Both the position numbers and the translations under genes were made by a program. The notes under the pieces are model-generated. The model had not been told where the DNA came from. It made no database searches and worked only from the letters and a program-made list of their open reading frames with translations. Below are positions 1 through 10,482 of a DNA stretch of 64,000 bases, one piece after another (within the stretch, counting starts at the first letter, position 1; each line of letters opens with the position of its first letter). The DNA comes from Corynebacterium aurimucosum (lineage in GTDB: Bacteria > Actinomycetota > Actinomycetes > Mycobacteriales > Mycobacteriaceae). The DNA is taken from NCBI RefSeq assembly GCF_030408555.1, contig NZ_CP047048.1, forward strand, positions 1,798,001 to 1,862,000, in the 5' to 3' direction.

Positions 1-348
1 TTCGCGCAGCAACTCCGGGCGCGCGATGGCAGAGGAGTTTACAGAGACCTTATCCGCGCCGGCACGAAGAAGCTCGCGGACATCGTCCACCGACCTGACT
101 CCACCGCCAACGGTCAACGGGATGAAGACTTGATCGGCCGTACGGCGCACCACATCGAGCATGGTGCCACGGCCATCCTTTGATGCGGAGACGTCGAGGA
201 AGGTCAGCTCATCAGCGCCCATGTGGCCATAGCGGGCAGCCAACTCCACCGGGTCACCGGCATCACGCAGGTTTTCGAAGTTCACGCCTTTGACCACACG
301 GCCATTATCAACGTCAAGACACGGGATCACGCGCACGGCAAGTGCCAT
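1..348 (-). CDS. hisF: Imidazole glycerol phosphate synthase, cyclase subunit HisF (C-terminal part beyond the window)
   Basis: HisF uses ammonia delivered by HisH to convert PRFAR into imidazole glycerol phosphate and AICAR. About 116 N-terminal residues are visible. They begin [21 protein letters not shown], with the first (beta/alpha)8-barrel strand and the catalytic Asp of IPCLDV, then LTVGGGVRS of the phosphate-binding region. The start at 348 is chosen over an in-frame ATG at 357 because AGGAGG abuts the upstream ATG but lies 9 bases before this one, and because HisF proteins normally begin here. It is the last visible gene of the operon; a 121-bp gap separates it from impA. The rest, and probably hisI, lie beyond the left edge. 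Confidence 0.96.
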   Translation of the reverse strand, partial: MALAVRVIPCLDVDNGRVVKGVNFENLRDAGDPVELAARYGHMGADELTFLDVSASKDGRGTMLDVVRRTADQVFIPLTVGGGVRSVDDVRELLRAGADKVSVNSSAIARPELLRE

Positions 349-384
349 GGTGACCATCCTCCTAAAACTAAAGGTCAGATGAGA

Positions 385-414
385 GGCAGTCCGTATGGAA
401 ACTGCCGAATACTA
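385..414 (-). promoter_or_regulatory. Hairpin and -10-like element in the impA-hisF gap
   Basis: GGCAGT (385-390) and ACTGCC (401-406) form a perfect 6-bp inverted repeat with a 10-base loop. Just upstream on the minus strand lies TAGTAT (414 to 409), a good actinobacterial -10 hexamer. The pair could be an internal promoter with a short structured leader for hisF, or an mRNA processing hairpin. No T-run follows, so a terminator is unlikely. Function is inferred only. Confidence 0.35.
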
Positions 415-469
415 AAAACTACGTCCGGCTTCAGCGCCCAATTCCCACGCTGGGGTTTAGTGCCGAAGC

Positions 470-1273
470 CTAGCGCTCCCCACGAGGATTTCGGGCGATG
501 GCATCCAGAATTGTGGCATGAACCTGCGGGGTTCCTCCCACAAAGCCCTTCGAGTTGGCGGTCCACTCATTTCCTTCTGGATCACTCACGCGGCCACCGG
601 CGGCCTTGATCATGAGCGCACCCGCCGCGTTATCCCATGGGTGCGGCGAGAAATTCACCGCCCCATCAAACACGCCTTGGGCCACGAAGGCATTGTCCAG
701 CCCCACCGACCCAGTCATGCGGGGACGCAACCCGGTCTCTCGGAGGTCCTTGAACAAATCGGTTGGCAGGTGTGAGGAACAGCCCACATGACCGCGGGCC
801 TCGTCGAAGCCCTGAGCCTCCTCGCCGCCCCCGAAACCGGTCGAGGGGCCGCCGCTGGTGCGCAGTGGCATGCCTTGTGCCGCGACGACGCGACGGTTTA
901 GCAAAGGAAAATCTGCGACTGCGACGACGGGCTTCGCTTCGTGCAAAAGCGTGACAAGAATTCCGCAGCACGGATTTCCCGCGGAATAGTTCGCGGTTCC
1001 ATCCACTGGGTCCACGACCCAGATCGTCTCTTGGAGGTCTCCCCCGTATTCCTCGCCGAGCACCGGGATTCCGGTGAGCTGACTCAGCGTTTGACGCAAC
1101 TGCTGCTCAATGACCAGATCTACCTCGGTGGCAAAGTCTCCCTCGCCCTTGAAACGCGCGGGTGCTGCGCCGAGGCCCCTGCGGAAGAGATCATCAACGT
1201 GATCCACCGCTGCCTCCGCAAAGGCAACAAGCTCGCGTGGGTCCGACTCCGAAGTTCCTGTCATCGGGGCCAT
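470..1273 (-). CDS. impA: Inositol monophosphatase family protein (ImpA-like)
   Basis: A 267-residue Mg-dependent phosphatase of the inositol monophosphatase fold. All three metal-site motifs are visible: GEEYGG (first Glu), WVVDPVDGTANY (DPxDGT) and PHPWDNAAGALMIKAAGG (WDxAAG). The start at 1273 has GAGGAGAGG a few bases upstream and lies 4 bp after the hisA stop. The gene sits between hisA and hisF, as in other corynebacteria. The family includes inositol-1-phosphate phosphatases and histidinol-phosphate phosphatases (HisN). The position makes a histidine-related role tempting, but the sequence does not decide the substrate. Confidence 0.9.
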   Translation of the reverse strand: MAPMTGTSESDPRELVAFAEAAVDHVDDLFRRGLGAAPARFKGEGDFATEVDLVIEQQLRQTLSQLTGIPVLGEEYGGDLQETIWVVDPVDGTANYSAGNPCCGILVTLLHEAKPVVAVADFPLLNRRVVAAQGMPLRTSGGPSTGFGGGEEAQGFDEARGHVGCSSHLPTDLFKDLRETGLRPRMTGSVGLDNAFVAQGVFDGAVNFSPHPWDNAAGALMIKAAGGRVSDPEGNEWTANSKGFVGGTPQVHATILDAIARNPRGER

Positions 1274-1277
1274 CGGC

Positions 1278-2060
1278 CTACCTCTCCTCGATCGGGTCGA
1301 TGTATTCCTCTCCCGGCAGCGGGGTAACCTCTGCAACGGCAGCGAGAGCTTCCTCCAGCGTGAAGCGCTCCTCATAGAGAGCCTTACCGATGATGGCGGA
1401 ATCAATTCCCTCATTTTCGTAGAGGGCCAATTCACGCAGATCATCCAGGGTGGAAATTCCTCCGGAAGCAGTGACCTTGGCTTCTGTAGCGGCCGCGACC
1501 TCACGCAACAACTCAATGTTGGGGCCCTGCAGCGTACCGTCCTTGGACACGTCCGTTACTACGAAGCGAGTACAACCAGCCGCATCGAGGCGTTCGAGGA
1601 CCTCCCAGAGGTCGCCGCCATCAGATACCCAGCCGTTACCTCGCGTCCGCCACTCGCCATCCACCAGGCGGACCGCCAAGTCCACTGCGATGCAGTCACC
1701 GTGTTCTGCCAGAGCCTTGGCAATCCAGTCAGGGTTCTCCAAAGCCGCGGTACCAATATTGACGCGGCGCGCACCGGTGGCGAGAGCTCGGGCCAGAGAT
1801 TCATCATCTCGAATCCCGCCGGTCAGCTCCACGTTCAGGTCCACGCTTGTGGTGATTTCGGCGAGCAGTTCATGGTTGGATCCGCGGCCAAAAGCCGCGT
1901 CCAAATCGACTGCATGCAGCCACTGCGCACCCTGAGCCTGCCACTTCAGGGCAGCCTCACGCGGCGAGCCATAGGATTTCTCGGTTCCGGCCTCTCCTTG
2001 ATCAAGGCGAACTGCCTGACCATCAACGACATCAACCGCGGGCAACAGTGTAAAACTCAT
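1278..2060 (-). CDS. hisA: Phosphoribosyl isomerase HisA (ProFAR isomerase)
   Basis: Converts ProFAR to PRFAR in histidine biosynthesis. The barrel begins [19 protein letters not shown], with the catalytic Asp in [18 protein letters not shown] carries the C-terminal phosphate-binding glycines. The protein has 260 residues, slightly longer than usual, with an acidic tail ending DPIEER. An in-frame GTG at 2081 would add seven residues; 2060 is preferred because HisA proteins begin with this strand. In some actinobacteria HisA is the bifunctional PriA, also acting in tryptophan synthesis; this cannot be decided by eye. Confidence 0.96.
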   Translation of the reverse strand: MSFTLLPAVDVVDGQAVRLDQGEAGTEKSYGSPREAALKWQAQGAQWLHAVDLDAAFGRGSNHELLAEITTSVDLNVELTGGIRDDESLARALATGARRVNIGTAALENPDWIAKALAEHGDCIAVDLAVRLVDGEWRTRGNGWVSDGGDLWEVLERLDAAGCTRFVVTDVSKDGTLQGPNIELLREVAAATEAKVTASGGISTLDDLRELALYENEGIDSAIIGKALYEERFTLEEALAAVAEVTPLPGEEYIDPIEER

Positions 2061-2090
2061 GGTGGGTAGTCTACCTTTCACGCGGACTCT

Positions 2091-2726
2091 TTAAAGCGTT
2101 CCTATCCAGTTCTTCAGCAGCTGCGAACCAACGTCACCAGATTTCTCCGGGTGAAATTGGGTGGCCCACAATGCGCCATTGTCTACCGCAGCGACAAAAC
2201 GGTCACCGCCATACTCCGACCACGCCACCTTCGGCGGCTCCGTAATCTCGGTCTCCAGCTCCCAGTTCCGCGCGGCATAGGAATGCACGAAATAAAAGCG
2301 ATCCTCCGGGCTCACGCCTTCAAACATGCGGCTTCCGCTAGGAAGCTCCACGGTGTTCCATCCCATGTGCGGGAGGACGGGAGCCTGCAAACGGGTAACC
2401 TCCCCGGGCCACTCGCCGCAACCTTCGGTGTGCACGCCGTGTTCAGTGCCTGACTCAAAAAGAATCTGCATGCCTACGCAAATCCCCAAAACGGGGCGAC
2501 CACCAGCCAATCGCTGACCAATGATTCGCGGCCCCTGTGCGGCGCGCAGGCCCTCCATGCAGGCAGCGAACGCCCCCACTCCGGGGACCAAAAGGCCATC
2601 GGCCTCTACCGCCTGTTTCGGGTCCGCGGTCACCGCGACGGTGGCACCGACCCTCTCCAGCGCGCGCACTGCCGACCGGACATTGCCAGCGCCATAATCC
2701 AGGACTACTACGTCGTGTGAGCTCAT
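2091..2726 (-). CDS. hisH: Imidazole glycerol phosphate synthase, glutamine amidotransferase subunit HisH
   Basis: A class I glutamine amidotransferase of 211 residues that supplies ammonia to HisF. The nucleophile elbow is GICVGMQ and the catalytic His-Glu pair lies in QFHPEKSG near the C-terminus. N-terminal [13 protein letters not shown] and PGVGAF are typical of HisH. The start overlaps the upstream MFS gene stop as ATGA (2723-2726), so the two are translationally coupled. Confidence 0.97.
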   Translation of the reverse strand: MSSHDVVVLDYGAGNVRSAVRALERVGATVAVTADPKQAVEADGLLVPGVGAFAACMEGLRAAQGPRIIGQRLAGGRPVLGICVGMQILFESGTEHGVHTEGCGEWPGEVTRLQAPVLPHMGWNTVELPSGSRMFEGVSPEDRFYFVHSYAARNWELETEITEPPKVAWSEYGGDRFVAAVDNGALWATQFHPEKSGDVGSQLLKNWIGTL

Positions 2727-3997
2727 CGTGCTTCCTTTCCGGGTCTCCTCGGCCTTCTAATCATGCGCAGGCGGGTTTGGATGTCATTCAGCTCGCTCAC
2801 GCGGGTCTTGCCCAAGGCGAGGTCAGCCGCAGACATGAGCAGGCCCACCGCGATGATGGCGGCGCCAGCGGCGAACGCGCCATAATAACCAGACATAGCC
2901 ACGACGGCGCCGAGCACCGTCGAGCCAAGGCCCGTGCCGCCGTCGTAGAAAATATTCCACACCGCAGAGCCCTCCGAGAGGCGCTCGCGCGGGAGACGGT
3001 CGAACATCGACAACAGCGCCTCATTTTGCACGATGCCGAAACCCGCACCGTAGATGACCGTGCCGAACACGAGCAGCCATACTGACCATTCTTGCCACAG
3101 CACGGCGGCGATAAGCCCCACGCCTAAGACTGAAAAAGCCTGAGCGGGAATCATCAGCGTGCCTGGCTGGCCTACTCGGTCCGCCACCACACCGGCCACA
3201 TAGCGCGCGATCATGGCCGAACCACCAATCACCGATAGCATGAGGCCGCCCAAGACAGCGCCGCGCTCAGGATCCAACTCACGCACCGCCGGAGAAATGA
3301 AGTTAGATGCCACGCCATAGCTCACGGAAAAACTCATCAGCGCCAGTGCTGGGACGAGCACGAGCTTCCACATCGGGGCGCGCGGGGTGGTGTCTGAGGG
3401 GTCCGGCGACCCCACTGGAGCGGCTTTGATTTGCGGCACCAGAATGCACGTGAAGAATCCTAGTAAGCCAAGACCAGCAGCCAGAAGATACACCGTGTTG
3501 TAGTTAAAGGCTGAAGCCACCGCGAGGCCCACAGGCAAGAAGGCCATTTGGGCTGCACCGATGAATAGGCCGAAAATTCCCGTGGCCTTACCCAGCAGGC
3601 GCCGTGGCGTGATTTCCGCGATGAGTGCGTTCTCCGCCACTGTGAGCGCACCGAAGCCTATACCGCGCAGAGCGGAAAAGCCTAGGGCGATCGGGGCTGC
3701 ATCGCCCAGCATGTGCCCCAACGCCGGCAGCCCCAGCAACAGCGCCGCGGCCGCCATAATCGGGCGGTAGCCAAAGATGCGCAGCAGCATCGGTGTTGCC
3801 ATTTGGGTAAGCACTGTGGCCAGCATGAACACGCCGGTCGTGGCACCAGCCAATGTCGCGGAACCGCCGGCATCCAGCACGGCCAGCGGCACCACAGGCA
3901 GCAAGACCGACCAAGCACCAAAAGCGGAAACCACCGCGATCATGGTTTCCTTAAAGCCAGCAACCTTCCATACGCTCTGAGGGGTCTTTTCTATCAC
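2723..3997 (-). CDS. Major facilitator superfamily transporter embedded in the his operon
   Basis: A 424-residue polytopic membrane protein with about 12 hydrophobic segments and an MFS-like central loop; the C-terminal tail is basic and cytoplasmic-looking. It overlaps hisH downstream (ATGA) and the 60-residue membrane gene upstream (ATGA), so it is a fixed part of this operon. Corynebacteria carry a related permease at the same place. The cargo is unknown: histidine or an intermediate is a guess from context only. No histidine-specific residue can be recognised. Confidence 0.88.
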   Translation of the reverse strand: MIEKTPQSVWKVAGFKETMIAVVSAFGAWSVLLPVVPLAVLDAGGSATLAGATTGVFMLATVLTQMATPMLLRIFGYRPIMAAAALLLGLPALGHMLGDAAPIALGFSALRGIGFGALTVAENALIAEITPRRLLGKATGIFGLFIGAAQMAFLPVGLAVASAFNYNTVYLLAAGLGLLGFFTCILVPQIKAAPVGSPDPSDTTPRAPMWKLVLVPALALMSFSVSYGVASNFISPAVRELDPERGAVLGGLMLSVIGGSAMIARYVAGVVADRVGQPGTLMIPAQAFSVLGVGLIAAVLWQEWSVWLLVFGTVIYGAGFGIVQNEALLSMFDRLPRERLSEGSAVWNIFYDGGTGLGSTVLGAVVAMSGYYGAFAAGAAIIAVGLLMSAADLALGKTRVSELNDIQTRLRMIRRPRRPGKEAR

Positions 3998-4176
3998 TTC
4001 GCCGCCAATCCTGCTGAAAAGATGTCAAGGAACCAGACCAAGGCGGCAGTCACGGAGATCGCCGCGAGCGCACCCGCGACCACAGTCATCAGCACCGACC
4101 CGTTCTGGTATGCCGCCCACGCACCACCGACGAGCAACCCGGCGACCAGAAAGAGAACGAGAACCATTACATTCAT
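3994..4176 (-). CDS. Small membrane protein of the his operon
   Basis: A 60-residue protein with two hydrophobic helices (about residues 2-21 and 29-50) and a short C-terminal end. It lies 5 bp after hisB and its stop overlaps the MFS start as ATGA. A similarly small hypothetical membrane gene occupies this place in other corynebacterial his operons. It may be a partner of the adjoining MFS permease, but nothing in the sequence proves a function. Confidence 0.8.
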   Translation of the reverse strand: MNVMVLVLFLVAGLLVGGAWAAYQNGSVLMTVVAGALAAISVTAALVWFLDIFSAGLAAK

Positions 4177-4181
4177 AAGTC

Positions 4182-4814
4182 TTAGAGTGCTCCCTTCGTC
4201 GAAGGAACTCCGTTCACGCGCGGATCCCGCTCAGTAGCCTGGCGCAGAGCACGGGCCACTGCCTTGTACTCGGCCTCCGTGATGTGATGCGGATCGCGGC
4301 CGTAACGCACGTTGACGTGCAAGGTCGTCGCCGAGTGCGTGGCAAAGGTTTCGAAGAAGTGTCGGTTGATAACCGTGGCGTAATGCCCACCGATAATCTG
4401 CCACTCCATGTTCTCCGGCTCGCCATTCATCACAAAGTAGGGACGCCCTGAGATATCGACGACGGCCTCCACCAGCGTTTCATCCATGGGGAGGAGCTGG
4501 GAGCCGAAACGGCGGATCCCGGACTTATCCCCCACCGCCTCCAGAAAGGCACGGCCCAGCACGATAGCGGTGTCTTCGACCGTGTGGTGAGCATCGATGT
4601 CAATATCGCCCTCAGCGTGAACGCGAAGATCGAAGGAGCCGTGGGTGCACACAGCGTTAAGCATGTGGTCAAAGAACGGCAGCCCCGTCGAAATATCCGC
4701 CTGGCCGGTGCCATCGAGGTTTATTTCTACAGAGATCTTTGTCTCCCCGGTGACGCGCTCTGCGCGGCCAATGCGGCCGCCATGGTTGTGACGTACAGCG
4801 TCGCCAGCACTCAT
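4182..4814 (-). CDS. hisB: Imidazoleglycerol-phosphate dehydratase HisB
   Basis: Dehydrates imidazole glycerol phosphate to imidazole acetol phosphate. The manganese-binding motifs are present: [18 protein letters not shown] in the first half and [12 protein letters not shown] in the second half, reflecting the internal duplication of the family. The 210-residue length is that of monofunctional HisB; there is no phosphatase domain as in enterobacteria. The start at 4814 has GAAGGAG 9 bases upstream. Confidence 0.97.
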   Translation of the reverse strand: MSAGDAVRHNHGGRIGRAERVTGETKISVEINLDGTGQADISTGLPFFDHMLNAVCTHGSFDLRVHAEGDIDIDAHHTVEDTAIVLGRAFLEAVGDKSGIRRFGSQLLPMDETLVEAVVDISGRPYFVMNGEPENMEWQIIGGHYATVINRHFFETFATHSATTLHVNVRYGRDPHHITEAEYKAVARALRQATERDPRVNGVPSTKGAL

Positions 4815-4838
4815 TGCCCCACGCTCCTTCTTCAAGTC

Positions 4839-4861
4839 ATGAGCCCACAATGTGGGCTCAT
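4839..4861 (-). repeat. Perfect 11-bp hairpin between hisC and hisB
   Basis: ATGAGCCCACA (4839-4849) is followed, after one base, by its exact reverse complement TGTGGGCTCAT (4851-4861). It begins about 13 bases after the hisC stop and ends before the hisB Shine-Dalgarno. No T-run follows on the minus strand, so simple intrinsic termination is unlikely. An mRNA-stability or processing element in the polycistronic transcript, or a protein-binding dyad, is possible. Confidence 0.7.
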
Positions 4862-4874
4862 TTCATCATCGTTT

Positions 4875-5981
<1,107 letters not shown>

Positions 5982-7331
5982 TTAAGCCTCTTCTTTCTGG
6001 GTATCGGTGTCATCAGCGAATCGTGCCGCAATTGCTTCGCCATGGGCGGGCAAGTCTTCTGCAGTGGCGAAGGCAATGACATTCTGAGCTACCTCGCCGA
6101 GTGCCGCGCGGTCGTACTCGATGAGGTTGACCGGCCGTAGGAAGGTGTGCGTCGACAGCCCGGCGCTAAACCGCGCGGTTCCTGAGGTAGGCAAAACGTG
6201 GTTGGAACCGGCGGAATAATCTCCGAGCGGTACGGGCGAGTATTCACCAACGAAGATCGCGCCGGCGTGGCGGATACGCTCCGCAACTGCCCGGGCATTC
6301 TTTGTGTGTACCTCCAAGTGCTCAGCGGCATAGGCGTCCGCGACAGCGATACCTGTCTCGAGGTCGTCGACCAGGACGATGCCGGACTGTTCTCCGCGCA
6401 ATGCCTCAGCTGCGCGCTCGGCGTTGGCGGTGGCGGTATAGCGCTGAGCTACCTCCGCATTCACCGCAGCGGCAAAGTCCTCAGAATCGGTGATGAGCAC
6501 GGAGGCAGCCATGGGATCGTGCTCCGCCTGGGAAATGAGGTCATAGGCCACGTAGACGGGGTTAGCGGTCTCATCGGCCAGGATGGCGATCTCGGTAGGA
6601 CCAGCTTCTGCATCAATTCCCACCACTCCCTGCACCGCGCGCTTAGCGGCAGCAACAAAGACGTTGCCGGGGCCGGTGATGATATCGACAGGCTCCAGAG
6701 CTTCTTCACCCGTGGCGGGTTCATCATCGCCGTAGGCCAGAAGCGCGATGGCTTGCCCGCCGCCGACGGCCCAGACATCATCCACGCCCAGCATGTGGCA
6801 CGTGGCCAGCACTGTCGGGTGTGGCAGCCCACCGAATTCCTTCTGCGGCGGAGAAGCCACGACCATCGCCGCAGCGCCCGCTTCTTGGGCGGGGACGGCA
6901 TTCATAATGACGGAAGACGGATACACCGCCTTGCCGCCCGGGACGTAGAGCCCTACTCGCTCGATGGGCTGGAAGACCTCGGTGACCGTCGCGCCTGGTG
7001 CCAGTGTCGTCGTGTGCGAAGCCGGCTTCTGATCAGCGTGAACGGCGCGCACGCGCGCGATAGATTCTTCGATGGCTGCTCGCACACTCGGGTCCAGGTC
7101 CTCGGCAGCCTTCTTCATCTCCTCCTTAGGTACTCGCACTGCGGCGGGGCGGACTCCGTCGAATTTTTCGCCGAAATCGAGGGCCGCCGCCGCACCACCC
7201 TCGCGGACTTTCTCCACCATGGGGATGACGGTGCCCATCACTGAGGACACGTCCGTTCCCCCTCGCGGCAGGACTCGGCGCAGCCGGGAGGTGGTGAGTT
7301 CCTCTCCACGCAGGTCGATGGTTCTTAGCAT
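5982..7331 (-). CDS. hisD: Histidinol dehydrogenase HisD
   Basis: A 449-residue zinc enzyme that oxidises histidinol to histidine in two NAD-dependent steps. Visible landmarks: [47 protein letters not shown] (catalytic and metal-site region) and [16 protein letters not shown]. It is the first gene of the operon; the ATG at 7331 has AAAGGGG 7 bases upstream. The transcript must begin in the 151-bp gap shared with the divergent gene at 7483, where TATAGT (7384 to 7379, minus) is a possible -10. Confidence 0.97.
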   Translation of the reverse strand: MLRTIDLRGEELTTSRLRRVLPRGGTDVSSVMGTVIPMVEKVREGGAAAALDFGEKFDGVRPAAVRVPKEEMKKAAEDLDPSVRAAIEESIARVRAVHADQKPASHTTTLAPGATVTEVFQPIERVGLYVPGGKAVYPSSVIMNAVPAQEAGAAAMVVASPPQKEFGGLPHPTVLATCHMLGVDDVWAVGGGQAIALLAYGDDEPATGEEALEPVDIITGPGNVFVAAAKRAVQGVVGIDAEAGPTEIAILADETANPVYVAYDLISQAEHDPMAASVLITDSEDFAAAVNAEVAQRYTATANAERAAEALRGEQSGIVLVDDLETGIAVADAYAAEHLEVHTKNARAVAERIRHAGAIFVGEYSPVPLGDYSAGSNHVLPTSGTARFSAGLSTHTFLRPVNLIEYDRAALGEVAQNVIAFATAEDLPAHGEAIAARFADDTDTQKEEA

Positions 7332-7426
7332 GCTCAGACCCCTTTTATAATATGCAGCGGTTTCTATACCTTCCCATTACTATACCTGGACCGAAAAGCC
7401 AGCGAGCTGGCAGGTAGGGGTTATAG

Positions 7427-7448
7427 AATGTGCCACTAGTAACACATT
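7427..7448. promoter_or_regulatory. 22-bp dyad in the hisD / YbjN-like divergent promoter region
   Basis: AATGTG (7427-7432) and CACATT (7443-7448) are perfect arms around a palindromic ACTAGT core; only the two-base spacers CC and AA do not pair. The dyad lies about 100 bp upstream of hisD and about 35 bp upstream of the divergent start at 7483. A second small inverted repeat (GCCAGC-GA-GCTGGC, 7398-7411) lies nearby. It looks like a repressor operator; the regulator is unknown. Confidence 0.45.
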
Positions 7449-7482
7449 CCGGGACCCCGAATCGGTGAAGGGAGGCGGCGAG

Positions 7483-8406
7483 ATGAGCAACGGCGCCGAT
7501 GGCCTGGACAGCCAGCCTCCTTCCAACCTGCTTGCCCGCGTCGAAAACCTCGCACACCGCGAAAGCCTCGATTGCATTCGGGTCACCGCACACGAGCTCC
7601 TCTTCCCTCACCCACCGCTTGGGGAAACCCGCGCTTTCATGGACACCGAGGGCGAACCAATCCTGCGTTTCTACACCACCCATCACGGCGTTCTAGGTTT
7701 CGGCGACATTCCTGCTCTCAGTGAATTCGTCAATGACTGGAACCATGACTGCCTCTCGCCACACCTCATCCTCAACTATTCGGCACCTACCGCGGTAGAG
7801 GTGTGGGGGCATTCCTTCCTCGTGGTTCACCAGAAACCTACAACATCCCAGCTTTCCGCTTCGGTTCTGCCAGCACTCCACAACGCCGCGGCCTGCCTCG
7901 AAGAATTGGCCGATCACTTCCCCGTTCTCACGCTTCCCCGCCCAACGGCTCCGGAAGAAGAAACAGAACTCGACGGCCCCGTCGCCGACGTCGACACCGC
8001 TCGGCTCGGGGAACTCTTGCCGGCCCTCGGAATTACACGCTTCCAGGCGGATGCTGACGAGGCCGTCTATGCCTGGATCAATGATGTCCTCTTTGCTTTC
8101 GCCATCGATTCCGGCCCCAGCCTCATCATCAAAGGCCATTGGGATCCCAACCTCGCGGGCAGCGAGTTCTCCAAAATCTTCCTCATTTGCAATGACTGGA
8201 ACCGGACCAATCACTCAGCCTCCGCCTTCTGCCACTCAAACATTGATGGGTTGCAGGTACGCATCGATTACGCGGTTATGACGGGTGCCGGGCTTTCCGA
8301 CGCCCAATTGATCACCGCCCTCGGCCGCGGCATCAAACATGTACTCCACGGCATCGATGACATCTCACGGGAGGCGGTAGGCTCCTCCCCCGTCGCGTGG
8401 CCCTAG
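7483..8406 (+). CDS. Tandem YbjN-like domain protein
   Basis: A 307-residue soluble protein without signal peptide or membrane segment. Two similar halves are visible: residues about 30-150 (containing EFVNDWNHDCLSP) and about 165-300 (containing ICNDWNRTNHSAS). Each has the shape of a YbjN domain, a type III secretion chaperone-like fold, so an internal duplication is likely. The start at 7483 has AGGGAGG 7 bases upstream; an in-frame GTG at 7465 lacks this. The last 42 bp overlap the convergent membrane gene. Function unknown. Confidence 0.75.
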   Translation: MSNGADGLDSQPPSNLLARVENLAHRESLDCIRVTAHELLFPHPPLGETRAFMDTEGEPILRFYTTHHGVLGFGDIPALSEFVNDWNHDCLSPHLILNYSAPTAVEVWGHSFLVVHQKPTTSQLSASVLPALHNAAACLEELADHFPVLTLPRPTAPEEETELDGPVADVDTARLGELLPALGITRFQADADEAVYAWINDVLFAFAIDSGPSLIIKGHWDPNLAGSEFSKIFLICNDWNRTNHSASAFCHSNIDGLQVRIDYAVMTGAGLSDAQLITALGRGIKHVLHGIDDISREAVGSSPVAWP

Positions 8407-8949
8407 CGCGCCGTCGACCGGCACCTCATTTCCTTCCGAATCCCTCTCGCTCACAGCATCGCAAGGCGAATCGATGAATAGCGCGGACCAGTAGGCAAAC
8501 ATGGCCATAAACGGCCCTACCAGCCAGGCACTACCCGGCGAGAATTTCGGCACAAACTCTACATACTCTCCGGGATTCTCGGGAATATTAGTGGCGGTGG
8601 CTCCACCGAAGACATAAAAGGATGCCGCGCCAGCCAGAGCAGCCAGAGCCACCCACAGCAGTACGCCGACGCCACGGTAGCGCTCACCTCGCATGTAGGC
8701 AGTAGCCCCCAGGGCCGCGCTGAGAACTCCGGTGATCAGTACGAAGGTGATATAGGAATCAAATTGCACGTCGGCAACGTTGCTCAAGGCGTAGCCGCCA
8801 TCATCAACCCGGTGCCCCTTGAGAGCTGGACGCCACAGTCCCCACGCGGCGCCGGCTGCAGAGAATCCAAAGAGTGCTAACGCGAGCAACCCCGCGCCGA
8901 ATCCAATGGCGCGGGGTATGCGAAGGCTAGGAGCACGCAGTCCAGGCAC
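8365..8949 (-). CDS. Membrane protein of unknown function
   Basis: A 194-residue protein with about four hydrophobic segments (roughly residues 17-38, 69-88, 96-116 and 141-160) and a charged C-terminal tail ending GGGAYRLP. It lies 8 bp downstream of the lipoprotein gene and probably shares its transcript. Its final 42 bp run antisense to the end of the YbjN-like gene. Actinobacterial proteins of similar size and topology exist; I do not recognise a function. Confidence 0.72.
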   Translation of the reverse strand: MPGLRAPSLRIPRAIGFGAGLLALALFGFSAAGAAWGLWRPALKGHRVDDGGYALSNVADVQFDSYITFVLITGVLSAALGATAYMRGERYRGVGVLLWVALAALAGAASFYVFGGATATNIPENPGEYVEFVPKFSPGSAWLVGPFMAMFAYWSALFIDSPCDAVSERDSEGNEVPVDGALGPRDGGGAYRLP

Positions 8950-8957
8950 GATACTCT

Positions 8958-9704
8958 CTAGCCGCAGAAGGTCCAGTTACCGTTCTCACGCTTGAAGCGC
9001 ATGGTGGAGCTATCCATGCCCTGGCTGGTGTTAACGTTCACAGTCGCGGAAGCATCGTCACCGTTAACCACAACATCGTTGATGGACTCAACACCGGTCT
9101 TGGACCAGTCAAAGCCATCCATCTGGGAGGTATCCTGGCCCGCTGCCGCCATCATGTCCTTGAGCTGGTTCATCGGAACATCCGGAACCTGGTTGTAATC
9201 AACCTGATCGAGGCCGGAGTTCGGATCGTTGCGGATAGCCGCGCAGGTGTGCTCCGGGAGGTACTTCACAAAGGAACGCATGGTCTGCTGCTCATACATA
9301 CCGCGTACTAGGGTGTTAATACCGTCGATATCCTCCTGGCTGGCAGCTTCACCCTGAACCGGTTCGACCTTGGGCATGTTCTGGAAAGGATCAGCGCCTT
9401 CTTCGAAGGGGTTGGCCAGAGTCTGGTTAGCAGCCTCGGGGTTCTCCCCCTCCGGCTTGGCAGCTTCGTCCTTATTCTCTTCGCCGTCCTTCTTGTCCTC
9501 CCCCTCCTTCTTCTCCTCAGAAGTCTTCTCTTCCGTCTTCTTCTCAGACGTCTTTTCCTTAGACTTCGTAGTCGTGGTGGTCTTTGCCGCAGAGGACGCA
9601 GTGTCACCTGCATTCTCATCATCGGAACCACAAGCAGCCAAGGAAAGCGGTGCAACGAGTGCAACAGCAACGAGGGACTTCTTGGCAGGTGTCAGAAAAG
9701 ACAA
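8958..9704 (-). CDS. Secreted lipoprotein with Lys/Glu-rich linker
   Basis: The start is read as the TTG at 9702-9704 because AGGAG lies 7 bases upstream and a compact signal peptide follows (LTPAKKSLVAVALVAPLSLAAC); upstream in-frame codons look non-coding. The lipobox LAAC predicts diacylglyceryl modification and cleavage by LspA. After the Cys comes a low-complexity stretch of Thr then alternating Lys/Glu (about residues 38-85), then a globular domain of about 120 residues with two further cysteines (HTCAAI and the terminal FCG) that may form a disulfide. Function is unknown. Confidence 0.8.
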   Translation of the reverse strand: MSFLTPAKKSLVAVALVAPLSLAACGSDDENAGDTASSAAKTTTTTKSKEKTSEKKTEEKTSEEKKEGEDKKDGEENKDEAAKPEGENPEAANQTLANPFEEGADPFQNMPKVEPVQGEAASQEDIDGINTLVRGMYEQQTMRSFVKYLPEHTCAAIRNDPNSGLDQVDYNQVPDVPMNQLKDMMAAAGQDTSQMDGFDWSKTGVESINDVVVNGDDASATVNVNTSQGMDSSTMRFKRENGNWTFCG

Positions 9705-9859
9705 GGGAAAACTCCTAAATGTACATAGAGAGCGATAGGTTAAACCACGCGGGACGCAGTGTTTGCTCTTGGGCAACTCACATAACCTTAACAAGCGCTG
9801 TTTGAAGAATTCATATTCTACACCTTGAAGCTTCCTGTGAGCCTCACGAGGGTTTTCTC

Positions 9860-10468
9860 TTGCCGCGTAGAGTTGGTCGTGTGCATCTTTCTCGCGACGC
9901 TATCGTTTCCACCGCCCTTGAGCTTTTGACCCAATACGGCCTTGCTGATGTCACTATGCGCCGAGTCGCCACCAACCTCGGAGTCGCACCCGGCGCGCTG
10001 TACTGGCACGTGGCCAACAAACAATCACTGATCGCCGCCATGACCGCAGAAATACTCGCTCCCGTCACCGGGGAAAGCACGGCGGAGCTGGTCAGCTCGC
10101 TGCACAATGAGCTGCAACGCTGGCGCGATGGAGCTGAAGTGGCCATCGCCGGAGCATCCTTCCCTGAGTCCTCAGCGAGCGCTGACGTGGAAAAGCTATT
10201 CACCAAGGCACTGCAGAAGGAGGCACCCGATGCCTCGCCGGAGGATAGAGCCGTCGCCGCCCGCACTCTGATCCACTACACGCTGGGCGCTACTTTCATG
10301 GAGCAATCCCGCGAACAGCTCAGTGGGGCGACTCCAGGCGGGACGTCGCCAAGCACAGCGTCTACAGCTTCCGAGACCACGCCGGTGGACGCCACCTCGG
10401 TGCGCGCAGCGGAGCTGATGGTCGCCGGCTTAAGATCACTGCGAAGCGATCACATGCATCAGAATTGA
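9860..10468 (+). CDS. TetR-family transcriptional regulator
   Basis: A 202-residue regulator. Residues about 10-57 form the TetR helix-turn-helix: AIVSTALELLTQYGLADVT, then MRRVATNLGVAPGALYWHVANK. The C-terminal ligand domain resembles the TetR_C group. A TTG start at 9860 is supported by GAGGG 8 bases upstream. It is divergent from the lipoprotein at 9704, and glgX starts 15 bp after its stop. The ligand and targets cannot be inferred; an 8-bp palindrome GAAGCTTC (9827-9834) near its start may matter. Confidence 0.85.
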   Translation: MPRRVGRVHLSRDAIVSTALELLTQYGLADVTMRRVATNLGVAPGALYWHVANKQSLIAAMTAEILAPVTGESTAELVSSLHNELQRWRDGAEVAIAGASFPESSASADVEKLFTKALQKEAPDASPEDRAVAARTLIHYTLGATFMEQSREQLSGATPGGTSPSTASTASETTPVDATSVRAAELMVAGLRSLRSDHMHQN

Positions 10469-10482
10469 CTAAGCTAAGCCTC

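Noticed and set aside
9705..9794. N-terminal extension of the Lys/Glu-rich lipoprotein
   Set aside because: It would place 30 hydrophilic residues before the signal peptide, while AGGAG plus TTG at 9704 gives a normal lipoprotein start.
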